Assembly: GCF_964204645.1 (NCBI RefSeq)
Contig: NC_134034.1
Location: 9,855,414-9,919,413, forward strand
Reading direction: 5' to 3'
Source: Tubulanus polymorphus
Lineage: Eukaryota > Nemertea > Palaeonemertea > Tubulaniformes > Tubulanidae
Length of the DNA: 64,000 nt
Positions 37,328-47,873 of this stretch are shown piece after piece. The translations under genes were made by a program, and so were the position numbers. Below the pieces are notes generated by a model. That model saw only the letters and a list, made by a program, of their open reading frames with translations, searched no databases and was not told the origin of the DNA. How positions within the stretch are numbered: the first letter of the stretch is position 1; each line of letters begins with the position of its first letter.

Positions 37328-37706
37328 GATAGTCAGGGATGAAAACGGCCCATATTGAAAAAGTCGGAAAATATTTTCAAAAAAAAGAATTTTTTGCGAA
37401 CAAAAATCAGTAACTTTTAGCCAAAAAACTTACTTCCTTTTGGTTAAAATGTTAATAGTTTGGGCTTGAATTAGAGCCGCTTTTTGAATGAGACACCATA
37501 TTGGTTTCTCCGACTCCATAGTTGCGCTAACAACTGCCGAAAACCGTCTTAAGGAGCACTCCTAACTACGGAGCGCTCCAATGTGACGCCCGCGATTTCG
37601 GTGATTAAAGCGATTGTGGTGATTTACACTGTTCTCAGGAATAAAGAAAATGTTAGAAAAGGTCGGAAATCCGTCTATGGTCGGAAGATTTTCATCCCTG
37701 GATAGT
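37328..37706. mobile_element. hAT-like MITE with 6-bp direct repeats
   Basis: The element runs 37334-37700. Left terminus CAGGGATGAAAA and right terminus TTTTCATCCCTG are perfect inverse repeats, and AGTCGGAAA/GGTCGGAAA motifs lie further in. It is flanked on both sides by GATAGT (37328-37333 and 37701-37706). CAGGG-type ends suggest hAT, whose duplications are usually 8 bp. Confidence 0.85.
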
Positions 37707-38350
37707 TCATGACAAACAAATACTGGGCCTACGGTATTGATACGGCGAGAAAGAATTATCCTAATCTAAAATTGGGGCGCTAGGGACGGAGGGAGGGAGG
37801 GGTAACAGATTATGTGGGAGTATAGTGAAATGTAAGGTATGAGGCTATGGGAGGGGGATACACTTATAAAACATGCTCAGTCATTCATCATAACCGTTTC
37901 CACCGAGATAGCGCACGCACGCACGGGAATAAACATAGGAAATACCGCACGTTAGAGGAAGAGTTAGAGGAGGCGTTAGAGGAATGACTTAGGAAGTCTT
38001 TATCAGTAATTTCTACGCAATGGTTTAATTGACGCAGCCGGAATAGACCCCCACCTCCCCCCGCAGAATTAAGACCACATTCAAAGCGGCATACCGAACT
38101 ACAGTCTATAGGAAAGAAATTACTGCTAACAGGAAATACTGTGAATTACAATTGATCCGGATTGTTCTAATCTGGATAGCGAGGGTTTCGGTTAGTTGAA
38201 CACTTAGTTAACCACATCGGATGAACCGACAAATAAAACACCGCATTTCTACCCATGACAATGGGATATACAGACAGCGCTGATATAACGAGCGCAATTC
38301 CTGCCGGAATCCACCGGGTGTCGCTAGTGAACGGTGCGTCGATGATGCTG

Positions 38351-38777
38351 CCCTTCCAGTGCATCTACATCGCAGTGCGGTGTATTCGTAAACTTAGTAA
38401 TCAGTTTTTATCTTTATTGAAAGATGGCAGCACCAGTAAAACATTGGGTAAAAGTGCAGATCCGCACCGCTCGGCGTAAATGGTTCAATCATTGTTTCAG
38501 ATTCAAAATGTCATCAGCAATTCAGTACATTGCGATTGCCATTGGTTAAGTTTTAAGATATCTTCACTAGAAAGATTTTAGCCCGGATTCTGTCATTCAG
38601 CAGATTGCGTCAATCACGAGAGGTGCAGATCTGCACTTTTACCAAATATTGGACACCGCACTGCACTATAGACGCACTACAGCCGTTGTATTACGAACTG
38701 GGGCGTAATTCTTTTTAAATTTTCTGATCATCTCCAGCTCTTTCATGGTTTTAATTAGTCAGCACTGAAAGAGTTGA
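38351..38777. mobile_element. piggyBac-like MITE, copy 3, interrupted
   Basis: Degenerate ends CCCTTCCAGTGCATCTACAT and AGTCAGCACTGAAAGAGTTG bound a body matching the other copies, including AAAGATGGCAGCACCAGT. A 197-bp insert splits the body at 38447-38643. Confidence 0.85.
38439..38651. mobile_element. Nested MITE with 22-bp inverted repeats and 8-bp target duplication
   Basis: The element runs 38447-38643. The left end GGTAAAAGTGCAGATCCGCA then CC mirrors the right end GGTGCAGATCTGCACTTTTA then CC with one mismatch. Flanking octamers AAACATTG and AAATATTG differ at one base, which fits an 8-bp duplication as made by hAT-like transposases. It inserted into the piggyBac-like MITE, so it is the younger of the two. 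Confidence 0.9.
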
Positions 38778-39778
38778 CAGTCTGAGGATCCTGCAAGTCG
38801 TTAATCAAAAATCAACTGCTTTTGATCGAGCACGTCTGATATCTTAGTGGCGCCATCTGACGGGATAGCTGGCCACAACTACATCATTCGATCCATCAGT
38901 TAACATGTCGCCCAATGGCGCGTCGATGGTTAACAAATTCTTAACCACTGAGTAGCAATAAGCGTTTCAATTGCCACTATGTCAGTTATCCACGTGTTAG
39001 AAGATCCACCCAAATCCACATTACAGTCCAATTTACTGAGTACTACGTATATTCCTGCCATTCAAAATTATTTTCAAATCGTAAAAAATTACGATTTGTA
39101 GGCATGGAAACACGTCAGGACATGTCGTTATAATCCAAAAATTGGCCGATCTTTTCTCCTTTCATCACGAGAAAACGACGACTTTTTAGCAATCCTTTTA
39201 TACGCTGTAAAATGAAATTAAAAACGATTTCAGACAGCACAGTTTCACCGGTTGTAACAGGACCAAATTACCGTACGGGTTCAAAAGATTAAGAGCAATA
39301 TATCCCCAAAAAAATTGATGAGTGACAAAAATAAATCGACTTTAGTAGAAATGATTTCTAAAGCGGGATTTCTTCATCGGATCAACCGCGATAACCGGAT
39401 TTACCGGAGCGACACCCCGGTACAGGCGCCCCCGCTTAAACGGCTGAAAATTTTTCAGACCAAATCAAAAAGATATCAAGGACAGCTTTTATCTATAAGA
39501 CCAACTTTCCATCGGGCGAAGACTAAGCCGAATTCGACGAACAGGTTTTTTGACAAAGGCGTTAATTTGAACGTGTTAACCTCCTTAGGAAGCCGTGTGG
39601 AGGTTCAATGACTCATAAATAAATCGGCTTTAGACAATGAAAGCTGTGAATGGGACAAATTAAACATCGTCAAAAAATGAGGTCACATGGTTTTGTATTG
39701 AAATATCGCGGCAATGGAGAAAGTAAATAGCAACATACAACACTGGATATAGCGGTAGTGGAGTACAATACAGTCATC
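38778..39778. other. No gene seen
   Basis: A 98-codon plus-strand ORF at 39315-39611 is basic, without recognised domains, signal or splice context. I do not call it a gene. Confidence 0.35.
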
Positions 39779-40450
39779 AGTCCGGAACCACCCTCTCACA
39801 CAATCTATAGGCTGGAACCACCCTCTCATACAATCTATAGCACGGAACCACCCTCTCATACAATCTATAGCACGGAGCCACCCTCTCACACAATCTATAG
39901 CACGGAACCACCCTCTCATACAATCGATAGCCTGGAACCACCCTCTCATACAATCTGGCACGGAACCACCCTCTCATATAATCTATAGCCCGGAACCACC
40001 CTCTCATACAATCTATAGCCCAGAACCACCCTCTCACACAATCTATAGCACGGAACCACCCTCTCACACAATCTATAGCCTGGAACCACCCTCTCACACA
40101 ATCTATAGCACGGAACCACCCTCTCACACAATCTATAGCCTGGAACCACCCTCTCATACAATCTGGCACGGAACCACCCTCTCATATAATCTATAGCCCG
40201 GAACCACCCTCTCATACAATCTATAGCCCAGAACCACCCTCTCACACAATCTATAGCACGGAACCACCCTCTCACACAATCTATAGCCTGGAACCACCCT
40301 CTCACACAATCTATAGCACGGAACCACCCTCTCACACAATCTATAGCCTGGAACCACCCGCTCATACAATCTATAGCCTGGAACCACCCTCTCATACAAT
40401 CTATAGCCTGGAACCACCCTCTCATACAATCTATAGCCTGGAACCACCCC
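39779..40450. repeat. 30-bp tandem repeat with about 208-bp higher-order unit
   Basis: The unit GGAACCACCCTCTCATACAA + TCTATAGCCT repeats about 22 times. A shortened 28-bp unit (ATCTGGCACGG junction) occurs at 39953 and again at 40161, 208 bp apart, with the same order of unit variants between, so a block of seven units was itself duplicated. Because 30 is divisible by three, several frames are open and give false decapeptide-repeat ORFs. Confidence 0.96.
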
Positions 40451-40469
40451 TCAAGACATTCAGCATCGT

Positions 40470-40590
40470 ACTGTAAAGTGTGGACGATCAGTTTTGCTGA
40501 TGATCAGTGTGCTGATAAAATGTCTAATGTCTGGTTTGTACTTCATTTTCAATTAAAGATGTCTTAAAGGTGAAATGAATGGCCCCCTTT
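40470..40590. repeat. Dispersed copy of the 4.4-4.8 kb repeat unit
   Basis: GTGTGGACGATCAGTTTTGC, GTGCTGATAAAATGTCTAAT and TTCATTTTCAATTAAAGATG match the repeat at 4383-4800. Confidence 0.75.
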
Positions 40591-42211
40591 CGATAGGTCA
40601 AGTGTGCTGATCAGCCGATCAATCTATGTGCTGTGTTTGCAGTTTATTTTTCAAGATTTTCCATCATGAATTCCGGAGATCAGAAAACACGAAAATTAAG
40701 CTTGAGCGGGTGTATATTCCTATCAGTCAGTCTAGTCATTAGAAAATATCAGTATTATACAAATTCAATCATGCATTAGAAATCAACAGAATTCTGTCTG
40801 CCCTCACGGGAACCGCCACGCTTAAATAGATATATTTTTACATTCTGAAAGAAAGTTTGACCTAGTTAATACAATATGTCTGAGCCTACTTTTCACAAAG
40901 GGACAGCTGGCAAATATCGATTGATGTTCATTCATCATTTTCCCCGCTGGTGACATGGATTACGTCAATTTCATAGACCGTATATACGCCCTCTGTCTCT
41001 ATCTATCCTCCTCTCCGTTCCGCAATGACCTATTCGATCGTTGCTAGAGAGAGAGTGTGAATCGTAAAATTACTTTTTTAGTGTCGACCAGTAAGGCTTT
41101 TACGCGTATGTCAGATACGATATTCTAGTCTATAGCACACGTTCATATTGAATAGATGAAAGGAAATATATCAGTGGTTTTTAGATGCTTTAAGGGTCCT
41201 ATGAGTGGGACCCATGGTTGGAGCTGAGGTGAACGCTATACAATAGACTCTGTACCCGTATTTGGTAGCATCAGGATTGAAAATTCATTTTCAACCGATG
41301 GTTTAGAATCAGGGAACTCGATGAGGCAATCATTGAGACTGCTGTAAATATTTCAACAGACACCTGAGTTAAGAATCGGGGCGATTGAAGGTTTTCGCCC
41401 GAGCAAAATTCGCCGATCGTTCCGTAAATGAGGAATCTGAGATTTCAGCGGAAAACTGAGGCCACAATTTTCCGCTGAAATCAGCGTGCAGCATCGCCGA
41501 GGGGTTTCTACTACTGAAATAGTGGGAGGGAGGCAAGGAGAACTGCTGCTCGTCAGGAGTTATGAGTCAACGAACTTTAACGCGATGATAATAATTATAA
41601 TAACGAAAACTCTGAGGGATCATCGCACAATCAAACCAACGCACAAAGAAAGATCCCGAAAAAACCCCGTATCGACGATATACTTTACACACGTACCTTC
41701 TGATGTTTATTGCTATTGTCTCCGCGATGATAAAAAATCCTCCGACAAATCCTTCGACGAAAAGAAAAAACGCGAATAATTCCTTAGAGAACTTCGTCTT
41801 GATTATAATTCCCGATTCGATGTCGTCATCGTAAAAACTCGCGGAGAGATGAATGGTAGGGGATAGATTGAATGAATGTTCGTCGGTCTATACTAGTTTT
41901 CAAGAGCGTATGAGGCAGCTCTGTCTACTGTTAGTGTGTGAGGCGTATATATGCTAATAACGCGTGCAGCGCGCGCGTATTCATTCTAATAATCTGAAAA
42001 AATCTGATGCAGGCAGCCCTGGCTCTTGTCCTACATGAAGATCTGTCTGTAGTTTGGCATTTGTATGATGATATGATTAATGGTGAATGTATTTTTCCTA
42101 TTTCTTACTGTTCTCCCCTGAATCTGTCAACAGAAATTCTACCGTCAATGTCCGCAGTGAACGACAGTCAAAAAATGTCAACAGCTAATGTTGGACAATT
42201 TGGAGAAAAGA
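40591..42211. other. No gene seen
   Basis: Plus-strand ORFs of 88-97 codons at 41486 and 42007 lack domain signatures; the second runs into a MITE. Confidence 0.4.
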
Positions 42212-42507
42212 TTAACCCTTTCAGTGCGTCTACACCGCAGTGCGGTGTACGAATCAGTGAAGGATTTTGCTAGTACACCGCACTGCAGTGTATTGGTGTA
42301 ATAAGTGATTAGTTTTTATCTCTATTGAAAGATGGCAGCACCTGTCAAACATAGTGAAATATTAGTATCTAACGATACACCGCGCCGCGGTGTAGACGCA
42401 CTATAGTGGTATTCCCGTTGTTCAACACACTAGGGTGGAATTTTTCAGAATTTTCAAATTATCTTCAGCACTATAGGGTATTAATTAGCCAGCACTAAAA
42501 GGGTTAA
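42212..42507. mobile_element. piggyBac-like MITE, copy 4
   Basis: TTAACCCTTTCAGTGCGTCT at the left and CCAGCACTAAAAGGGTTAA at the right, 296 bp, the same length as copy 1. Flanked by TTAA on both sides. Confidence 0.92.
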
Positions 42508-43486
42508 GGTTTAAACCCACTTTTCAAAATCAACCCCCCCTGTTTCACTCCTGGCAGGTGTGGTGGGTTCGCAACTACCGCGGGTTTGGACACACCGAAT
42601 GAAAACAAATCAAACCAAATCCACCAATCAAAGATAAGAGATGGACGACCTTCCATATTTTAAGATTGAAAAGAACGGCGTTACAGAATTTCAGGGATGA
42701 GAAGTTTCTGCAAATTTACATTTTCGCATTGCTATCTTTTCCACTTTTCATATTTCTTCACACCAAAATACACAATTTTTCACATTTTTTGGACACCAAA
42801 TCCATAATTTTTCGCACTTAAGAGACACAAACCTAACGCGATTTCTTCATTTTCGATGAGGTTTTTGCTAGATCCGCATAGTTAAACATGTTTTTAAGAC
42901 AATATACAGCTATTCTAACCAGTAAATCGGGTATAGAAATCAATAACTGACTCTAGACTATGAACATGTACATGTACTATGAACTAGGTATCATCAAAGT
43001 TGGGGATAAAACAACATATACCGCCTGTCAGGAAAACTACATAAACTTTCTGGCGACAAAAATTTTCGTAAATTTTACATTCACTTTTCAGAAACGTGCA
43101 CGTTTTTTTTTTCACATTTTCCGTGCGCATCTAATGCCTGCAATCTAGAAAAAAATTGACGTCTTCAAGAATTAAAATCAGACGAATCACATTTCGGATC
43201 GTCTCCCTCAGCAAGACCATCAATTTAAGTGTCACACCCAACGATGGTCAGTTAATCATTCGATCTCATTACGATAGAGCAGTTCACGGACCACAATTCT
43301 GCGAAATATATACATTATTTGTAATAAATTGAACCTTCAATACACCCGGGTGTAACAACTGTCGAGAGCAGAGGTGAAAAGTTCATCATTTTCAATGACG
43401 ACGATGCTGATGATATTTCGAAACAATAATTACCTCTGAGATCAATAAAGAGCTATTCAATGAGAATCTGTTAAATTACTGATATA
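42508..43486. other. No gene seen
   Basis: AT-rich with CACATTTTT-type motifs. No exon or repeat ends recognised. Confidence 0.4.
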
Positions 43487-43499
43487 TTTCGGCTTTATC

Positions 43500-43670
43500 A
43501 AATTTGATAAAGCTGAAATTATTTATACTTCCAGCAATTACACTAAACGCCACATAGTTGAGTCTGCCCTAATTACTCGTCACTCAGATATTAGTACCAA
43601 TTTAAACAATGGCTTTTCTCCGCATAATTCCCTTCTTTCTAAGTATATTACTTCATGCCTTGCCAAACAC
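43500..43670 (+). pseudogene. C-terminal fragment of a Penelope-like element endonuclease/RT polyprotein
   Basis: In one plus-strand frame the sequence reads FDKAEIIYTSSNYTKRHIVE followed by SALITRHSDISTNLNNGFSP, and stops at about 43672. A pattern of aromatic/Asp, KxxY, then R-hydrophobic-VE-S/A-L-I and a stretch with GFSP or similar is the usual C-terminal end of Penelope-like polyproteins after the GIY-YIG region. Only the last 50-60 codons remain. A hammerhead-like motif follows about 85 bp after the stop, the expected place in such elements. Assignment is by motif memory, not a search. Confidence 0.6.
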
Positions 43671-43750
43671 TAATTATTTACTCACTCACCAATTTACTCA
43701 ATTAACCTGTTCTCCTCTGTATATATACCCCCGTTTTCAATCTTAATCTC

Positions 43751-43800
43751 ACACCTGACGATGATCTCTAGGGTGAGATCGAAACGTCGTGTCTTTTATA
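43751..43800 (+). ncRNA. Hammerhead-ribozyme-like motif at a retroelement 3' end
   Basis: Core CTGACGA (43755-43761) and GAAA (43781-43784) are present. Between them GATCTC pairs with GAGATC around TAGGGT (stem II). ACAC before the core pairs with GTGT after GTC (stem I), and C-G between GAAA and TC gives a minimal stem III. Predicted cleavage would follow C at 43788. One extra T (43762) between the core and stem II departs from the consensus, so activity is uncertain. Confidence 0.5.
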
Positions 43801-44063
43801 TATTTTTGATTGAATAAATAAATTCTGGTTTTTAAATTCTTTTAATCTGTAAATAGTGGGATTTTATCTTGTTATCCGTTCACCACGTTTGAGTGTGGTT
43901 ATCGTTCCATAGTGTTTTCATTTTCAACACGTTGACCTCTCTCAGTCACTCATAAACCTCACCTCGTAACGAATACCTCGTTCCCTCAACACGAAAGAGT
44001 ACTTGAAGGTGTTCTCTATTTCTATATCAGCACGAACTCAATCTTGACAATACTAGGTCCGTA

Positions 44064-44277
44064 AGGCTAAAAAAATTAATACCTCGTTTCTCCAATCTGC
44101 CGAGCTTAAAACTTGACCCGGACGGCCGCCTATCAACCCAGTACATTACTTTTTTTAAAATTATAATCAATTTTACCATAACAGAAATATAAAAATGAAC
44201 TCGATTAAAAATTTCACTAGATTTTACAAAAATGACCCGGCCGCTGCGGAGAAACAGGGTATCGTTTGTTTAGCCTA
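44064..44277. mobile_element. AGGCTAAAAA foldback MITE, copy 1
   Basis: Left end AGGCTAAAAAAATTAATACC then TCGTTTCTCC pairs with right end GGAGAAACAGGGTATCGTTT then GTTTAGCCT. The interior has GACCCGGACGGCC and GACCCGGCCGC motifs. Five relatives lie at 47932, 51017, 51991, 55968 and 62567. Confidence 0.82.
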
Positions 44278-45412
44278 AATAGGTTTTGTTATATATCGTA
44301 AAGCCTTGAAGACTCTTATTTCGAACAACGACGACAACGCTATGTAACAATAGTATTGAAATTGAGCTAAGTGCAATAGATCGGCCCTCGCATCGAGGGA
44401 ATCCAGGGTAAACTTTTTTCAGCGCCCTTTTTCATTTTGTCAACAAACAAATAAAAAAGCTATTTTGCCGACATCTATGTTTATCAAAATATAAACCTTT
44501 AAGGTTCGGGTAGGGTAAGAGTCTGAAGGGTCCAGAGGGTTAGGGTTAGGATCAGGTTCGGTTTTAAAGCAAAGCTAGGGATAAGGAATTTTCAAAGTTG
44601 TGCACCTCCATGAAAAATTAGCCGATCTCAGTATATATCAATGTATATCACAGGATATCAGAATCATGTGGCTCAACCAAAAACACAAGGACAACACATT
44701 ACAGAGGCTCGTATCGGAGTTGTAGGTAGTGTCAAAACGATATCTGTTAATTCAGTGTCTACAATGTATATAAAATAACAAGGGGGCCAACGACAACGCT
44801 ATAACAAACTACTCAAATTCAGTCGCTTACTGTTTCATTATTTCTCATCTGATTTCAATAATCCAGGCATGAAATCAAAGCTAACAGCTTTCTGTTTCTG
44901 ACGAATCTAAATTTGATATTCCGATGAATCGTTCGTGAATTATCTGTTTTAGAACACAAAATTAGGGCCGAAATTTCCTCGACCGAAACTGCTGCGACAC
45001 CAGTTTTTGCCGATTTTGAAATCAAAAACGTTAAATTCGACCAGAAATCGTTCTATTCTACAACTCGATCAACAAATATAGGGTTGGATCCAGCCTACCA
45101 GCTACTACCGCTTGAGTGGCACTCACGATTGTAGAAGTCCCTTCTATTTTTCAAATTCTGGTAGAATCAATTAAAATAGTCAATATGAATAATTGAAAAT
45201 GGGTAAACTTATTTTTTCATGAATGATGTATCTTTAACATGTCATATTTTGTGGATGCAGAGAAGGATTTGATGCCCCAAATTGACTTGGATTTTGCCCG
45301 AGAGCAACTAAAAATTCAAAAATTTCTACAACAAAGGTGCCCTGCCACAGCTGAGCAGTACTCAGAAACCTAGGCTAGATCCGCCCCTGACAATACGAGC
45401 CCCCTATCCCTC
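44278..45412. other. No gene seen
   Basis: Intergenic or intronic, AT-rich. No exon for the receptor gene upstream was recognised here. Confidence 0.4.
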
Positions 45413-45440
45413 TACTCTGTGTGTGTGTGTGTGTGTGTGG
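45413..45440. repeat. (GT)n microsatellite
   Basis: TGTGTGTG run of about 26 bp. Confidence 0.9.
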
Positions 45441-45734
45441 TTTGGTTGTTGACACATTTTCAGTGTCACTGACACTGACTGACACTGACAGTGGACTCGG
45501 ACTGTGAAGTTGTTGTGCCTCAACAAGTTTGAGAAACGGGTTACTACCTGTAACAGCAGCCAATTAATGTAACAAATCCATCGTCGTCTCAGCCATAAAC
45601 ACTTGTCATCAATCGAGAGAGCAGATATATGTCCGAATTTCAGAAAATATTGATTCAGCCTCACGCGCCATTACGACGACCTTGAGGTGGATACGGACCG
45701 GCGGCGGCCATCATCACTCGCTTACCGCAGTAAC

Positions 45735-46674
45735 CTCCATTAATTCAATTCAGCCTTTATTCAGTAAACAAAAATACAACGCGTTCAACCCGGATTTGAA
45801 ATTTACACAAATGATAATACGTAATACAATGACAATACGTAATACAAAGATACGTATTGTAGTGACACAAACACCAAGTTACATAAAAGGTTACATAGAA
45901 ATAAGCAGTTCAAAGCTGATAGCCTTCTGTTTATAGGAGATAGAAATAATCTTAGAAGTTGAAATGTGTTTCTTCACAGACGCACTCCTCTTGGAGGAGT
46001 TGTCGTTGAGAATCAATTAATCTATTTTATATGGCCTTAAGAACATATTGTTCAGCTGGCTACTGGGCGCGTGTTCAACCCAGTGGAACCTTCGATAAGC
46101 TCTCAATGTAGGCAAATCAATTTATTCATCATAAAAAACAGATAAGTTTGTTGATGATAGATGAATTAAAGGATTACAATATGACACATTTAACATGATA
46201 AAATATGGATTATATACATAATGAAAAACCGACGTAATACTTTCAAATGAGGTTAACGCAAAGAACAATTTACATTATCATTATCATTATCAATCAGATG
46301 TTGACATTTCTACGAGTCGTATTAATATGACACTACTGTTTAATTGATTATTTAATACATTGATTGGTGTATTTCGCCACATTCAGTAAATCACCACCAG
46401 TACTTATTTGGTTATTAAAAACAGCTGACAATTCTTCAAGATTATTTATGTTTATCATATACATATCACGTTGAATGGAAAATTTATTGCACCTAAACAG
46501 GAAATGTTCTTCATTTTCTACTAATTGACAACTTGCACAAAGACGATCGTTGGGCTCTAGACCTAAATGTCTCCCTTTTTCAATCATAAGTCCATGCGAA
46601 GAAGTCCTCAATTTGCAAACAGATGATCTCATAGAAAAGCAGTGCACCCTCGGTAGGCAATCCACCAGGGGCAA
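45735..46674 (-). mobile_element. 3' fragment of a non-LTR retrotransposon (LINE)
   Basis: Minus strand: the end of an ORF at 46674-46348, followed by about 600 bp of 3' UTR and an AATAAAG signal near 45750. The element is 5'-truncated, as is common for LINEs. Confidence 0.65.
46348..46674 (-). pseudogene. C-terminal reverse-transcriptase ORF remnant of a LINE
   Basis: The frame encodes about 108 residues with SSHGLMIEKGRHLGLEPNDR, then LCASCQLVENEEHFLFRCNK. This S-H-x-L-x-I-E-x-GRH and CxxC-x8-HFLFxC pattern is the usual C-terminal Zn-binding tail of jockey/CR1-type ORF2 proteins. RT and endonuclease parts are absent. A short frame upstream on the same strand (about 46960-46810) may be another degraded piece. 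Confidence 0.65.
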
Positions 46675-47344
46675 GCGCTAGAAAGCCCTGTTAGTGTTAA
46701 CCGTGGAATAAACTGTGGTTAGGCGCAAATGGGCGCAGGAAATCTCTCGTATAGCACCAAATCAAACTCTTGTTAAGCTAACTGTTAATCAGACAGCACC
46801 ACATCGTGGTAAGGCTAATAGGGTTTTCCTGCACCCATCACAGGTTGGTTGGTCGGTCTACTGCTGCCACTTTCAAAGAAGTCAGGTGGCGTTGGGTCTT
46901 CAGTTGACCTCGGCGTCGGCTTCTCAGGTCGGCTCCACTCAAGGTCTGTGTTTGACATAATTACTTTAGTTTTTGATTCAATTTATTGGCATAAAAGATT
47001 ATTACAAAGTTTCCGTAGTTTTAGATTCAATGTGTATTCGTTATACAGGAAGAACAGAGAAGAGATGGTCATATCATCAAGTACACCCATTCAGACGGTT
47101 CGCTCCAACCTTTCTTGCCCAACACTGCAGCCTACAATGAAATATTGAAGCTGAAATATTTTCTCGGGTCAAAACCTTTAAAAAAATGGATTCTATTGAC
47201 ATCCAATTTACTTCGTTTACTGCAAATTCTCAATGGGGCAAACATTTCTTGGAGAACACACGCGAACACAGGAATGTCTAAAACATTACGCTCAAAGGCT
47301 AGTTTTCACAAGCGCTTTCTAGCTAGCTTCTCGATGCAAACACT

Positions 47345-47590
47345 AGAATCGGTTGGCGTAGTGGTTAGAGCGTTCGACTCTGGGTTCAAGTCGCGGGTAC
47401 GTGCCCCGTACTTCACCGTTAGGTACTCAGGTAGGGATTGGCAAACAGATATAAAGTTGGGAGATCTATTTTTGTCCACCACCGTCACTAAGAACCTTGG
47501 TGTCTGATGGGGAACCTAGGATCGTAGAGTAACGAAGATCACTGTGTACACAGCCGGACTTCTAGGACTGGGCTGGGGGTAAATATTTTT
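47345..47590 (+). mobile_element. tRNA-derived SINE
   Basis: A box A-like GGTTGGCGTAGTGGTTAGAG and a box B-like GGGTTCAAGTCGCGG start the element. A body with GATCTATTTTTGTCCACCAC follows, then a tail AGATCACTGTGTACACAGCC that is shared with 49770-49850 and 10100. Confidence 0.75.
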
Positions 47591-47646
47591 GACGAAAAAA
47601 AGCCATTTAATAGTCTCAGTCTTTTTAATCATTTGCATAAACTTAC

Positions 47647-47873
47647 TCGACATCCGTAATGAGTACTCGATGCATCATCCGAAATATCGATAACAAATTT
47701 ATCTTCCTTGATATCCCAAAAACGAATCGTCAGTTCGTCTGGAACATCAGTACCTCCTGTTGTCGCTCCGCATTCCAAAGCGCGTTTAGAAATGGTCCCG
47801 AATCGCGATCGAAAAAAGGCCTCGTACTGACCGCTACCCAGTTGCTTCACCGAGAGGTTGACGTACGGAAGAC
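47647..47873 (-). CDS. Receptor exon 10: Ig-like module
   Basis: Acceptor TTGTTTTCCAG|GTCTTCC in phase 1; donor TGTCGA|GTAAGTTT in phase 0, the only phase change among the resolved boundaries. RALECGATTGG and SSTHYGCR give two cysteines about 42 residues apart with the Y-x-C-like second Cys of Ig folds. It may be followed by a transmembrane exon that was not found. Confidence 0.68.

Noticed and set aside
39315-39611. 98-codon basic plus-strand ORF
   Set aside because: No domain or neighbouring exon; the length is within chance expectation for this much sequence.
39683-40447. Decapeptide-repeat ORFs (RGWFRAIDCV type)
   Set aside because: By-product of a 30-bp tandem repeat that is open in several frames on both strands.
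39779-40450. CRISPR-like array
   Set aside because: Units are directly adjacent with no unique spacers, and the genome is eukaryotic.
47345-47420. Functional tRNA gene
   Set aside because: Box A and box B are present but the arms do not fold as a tRNA, and a SINE body and tail follow.
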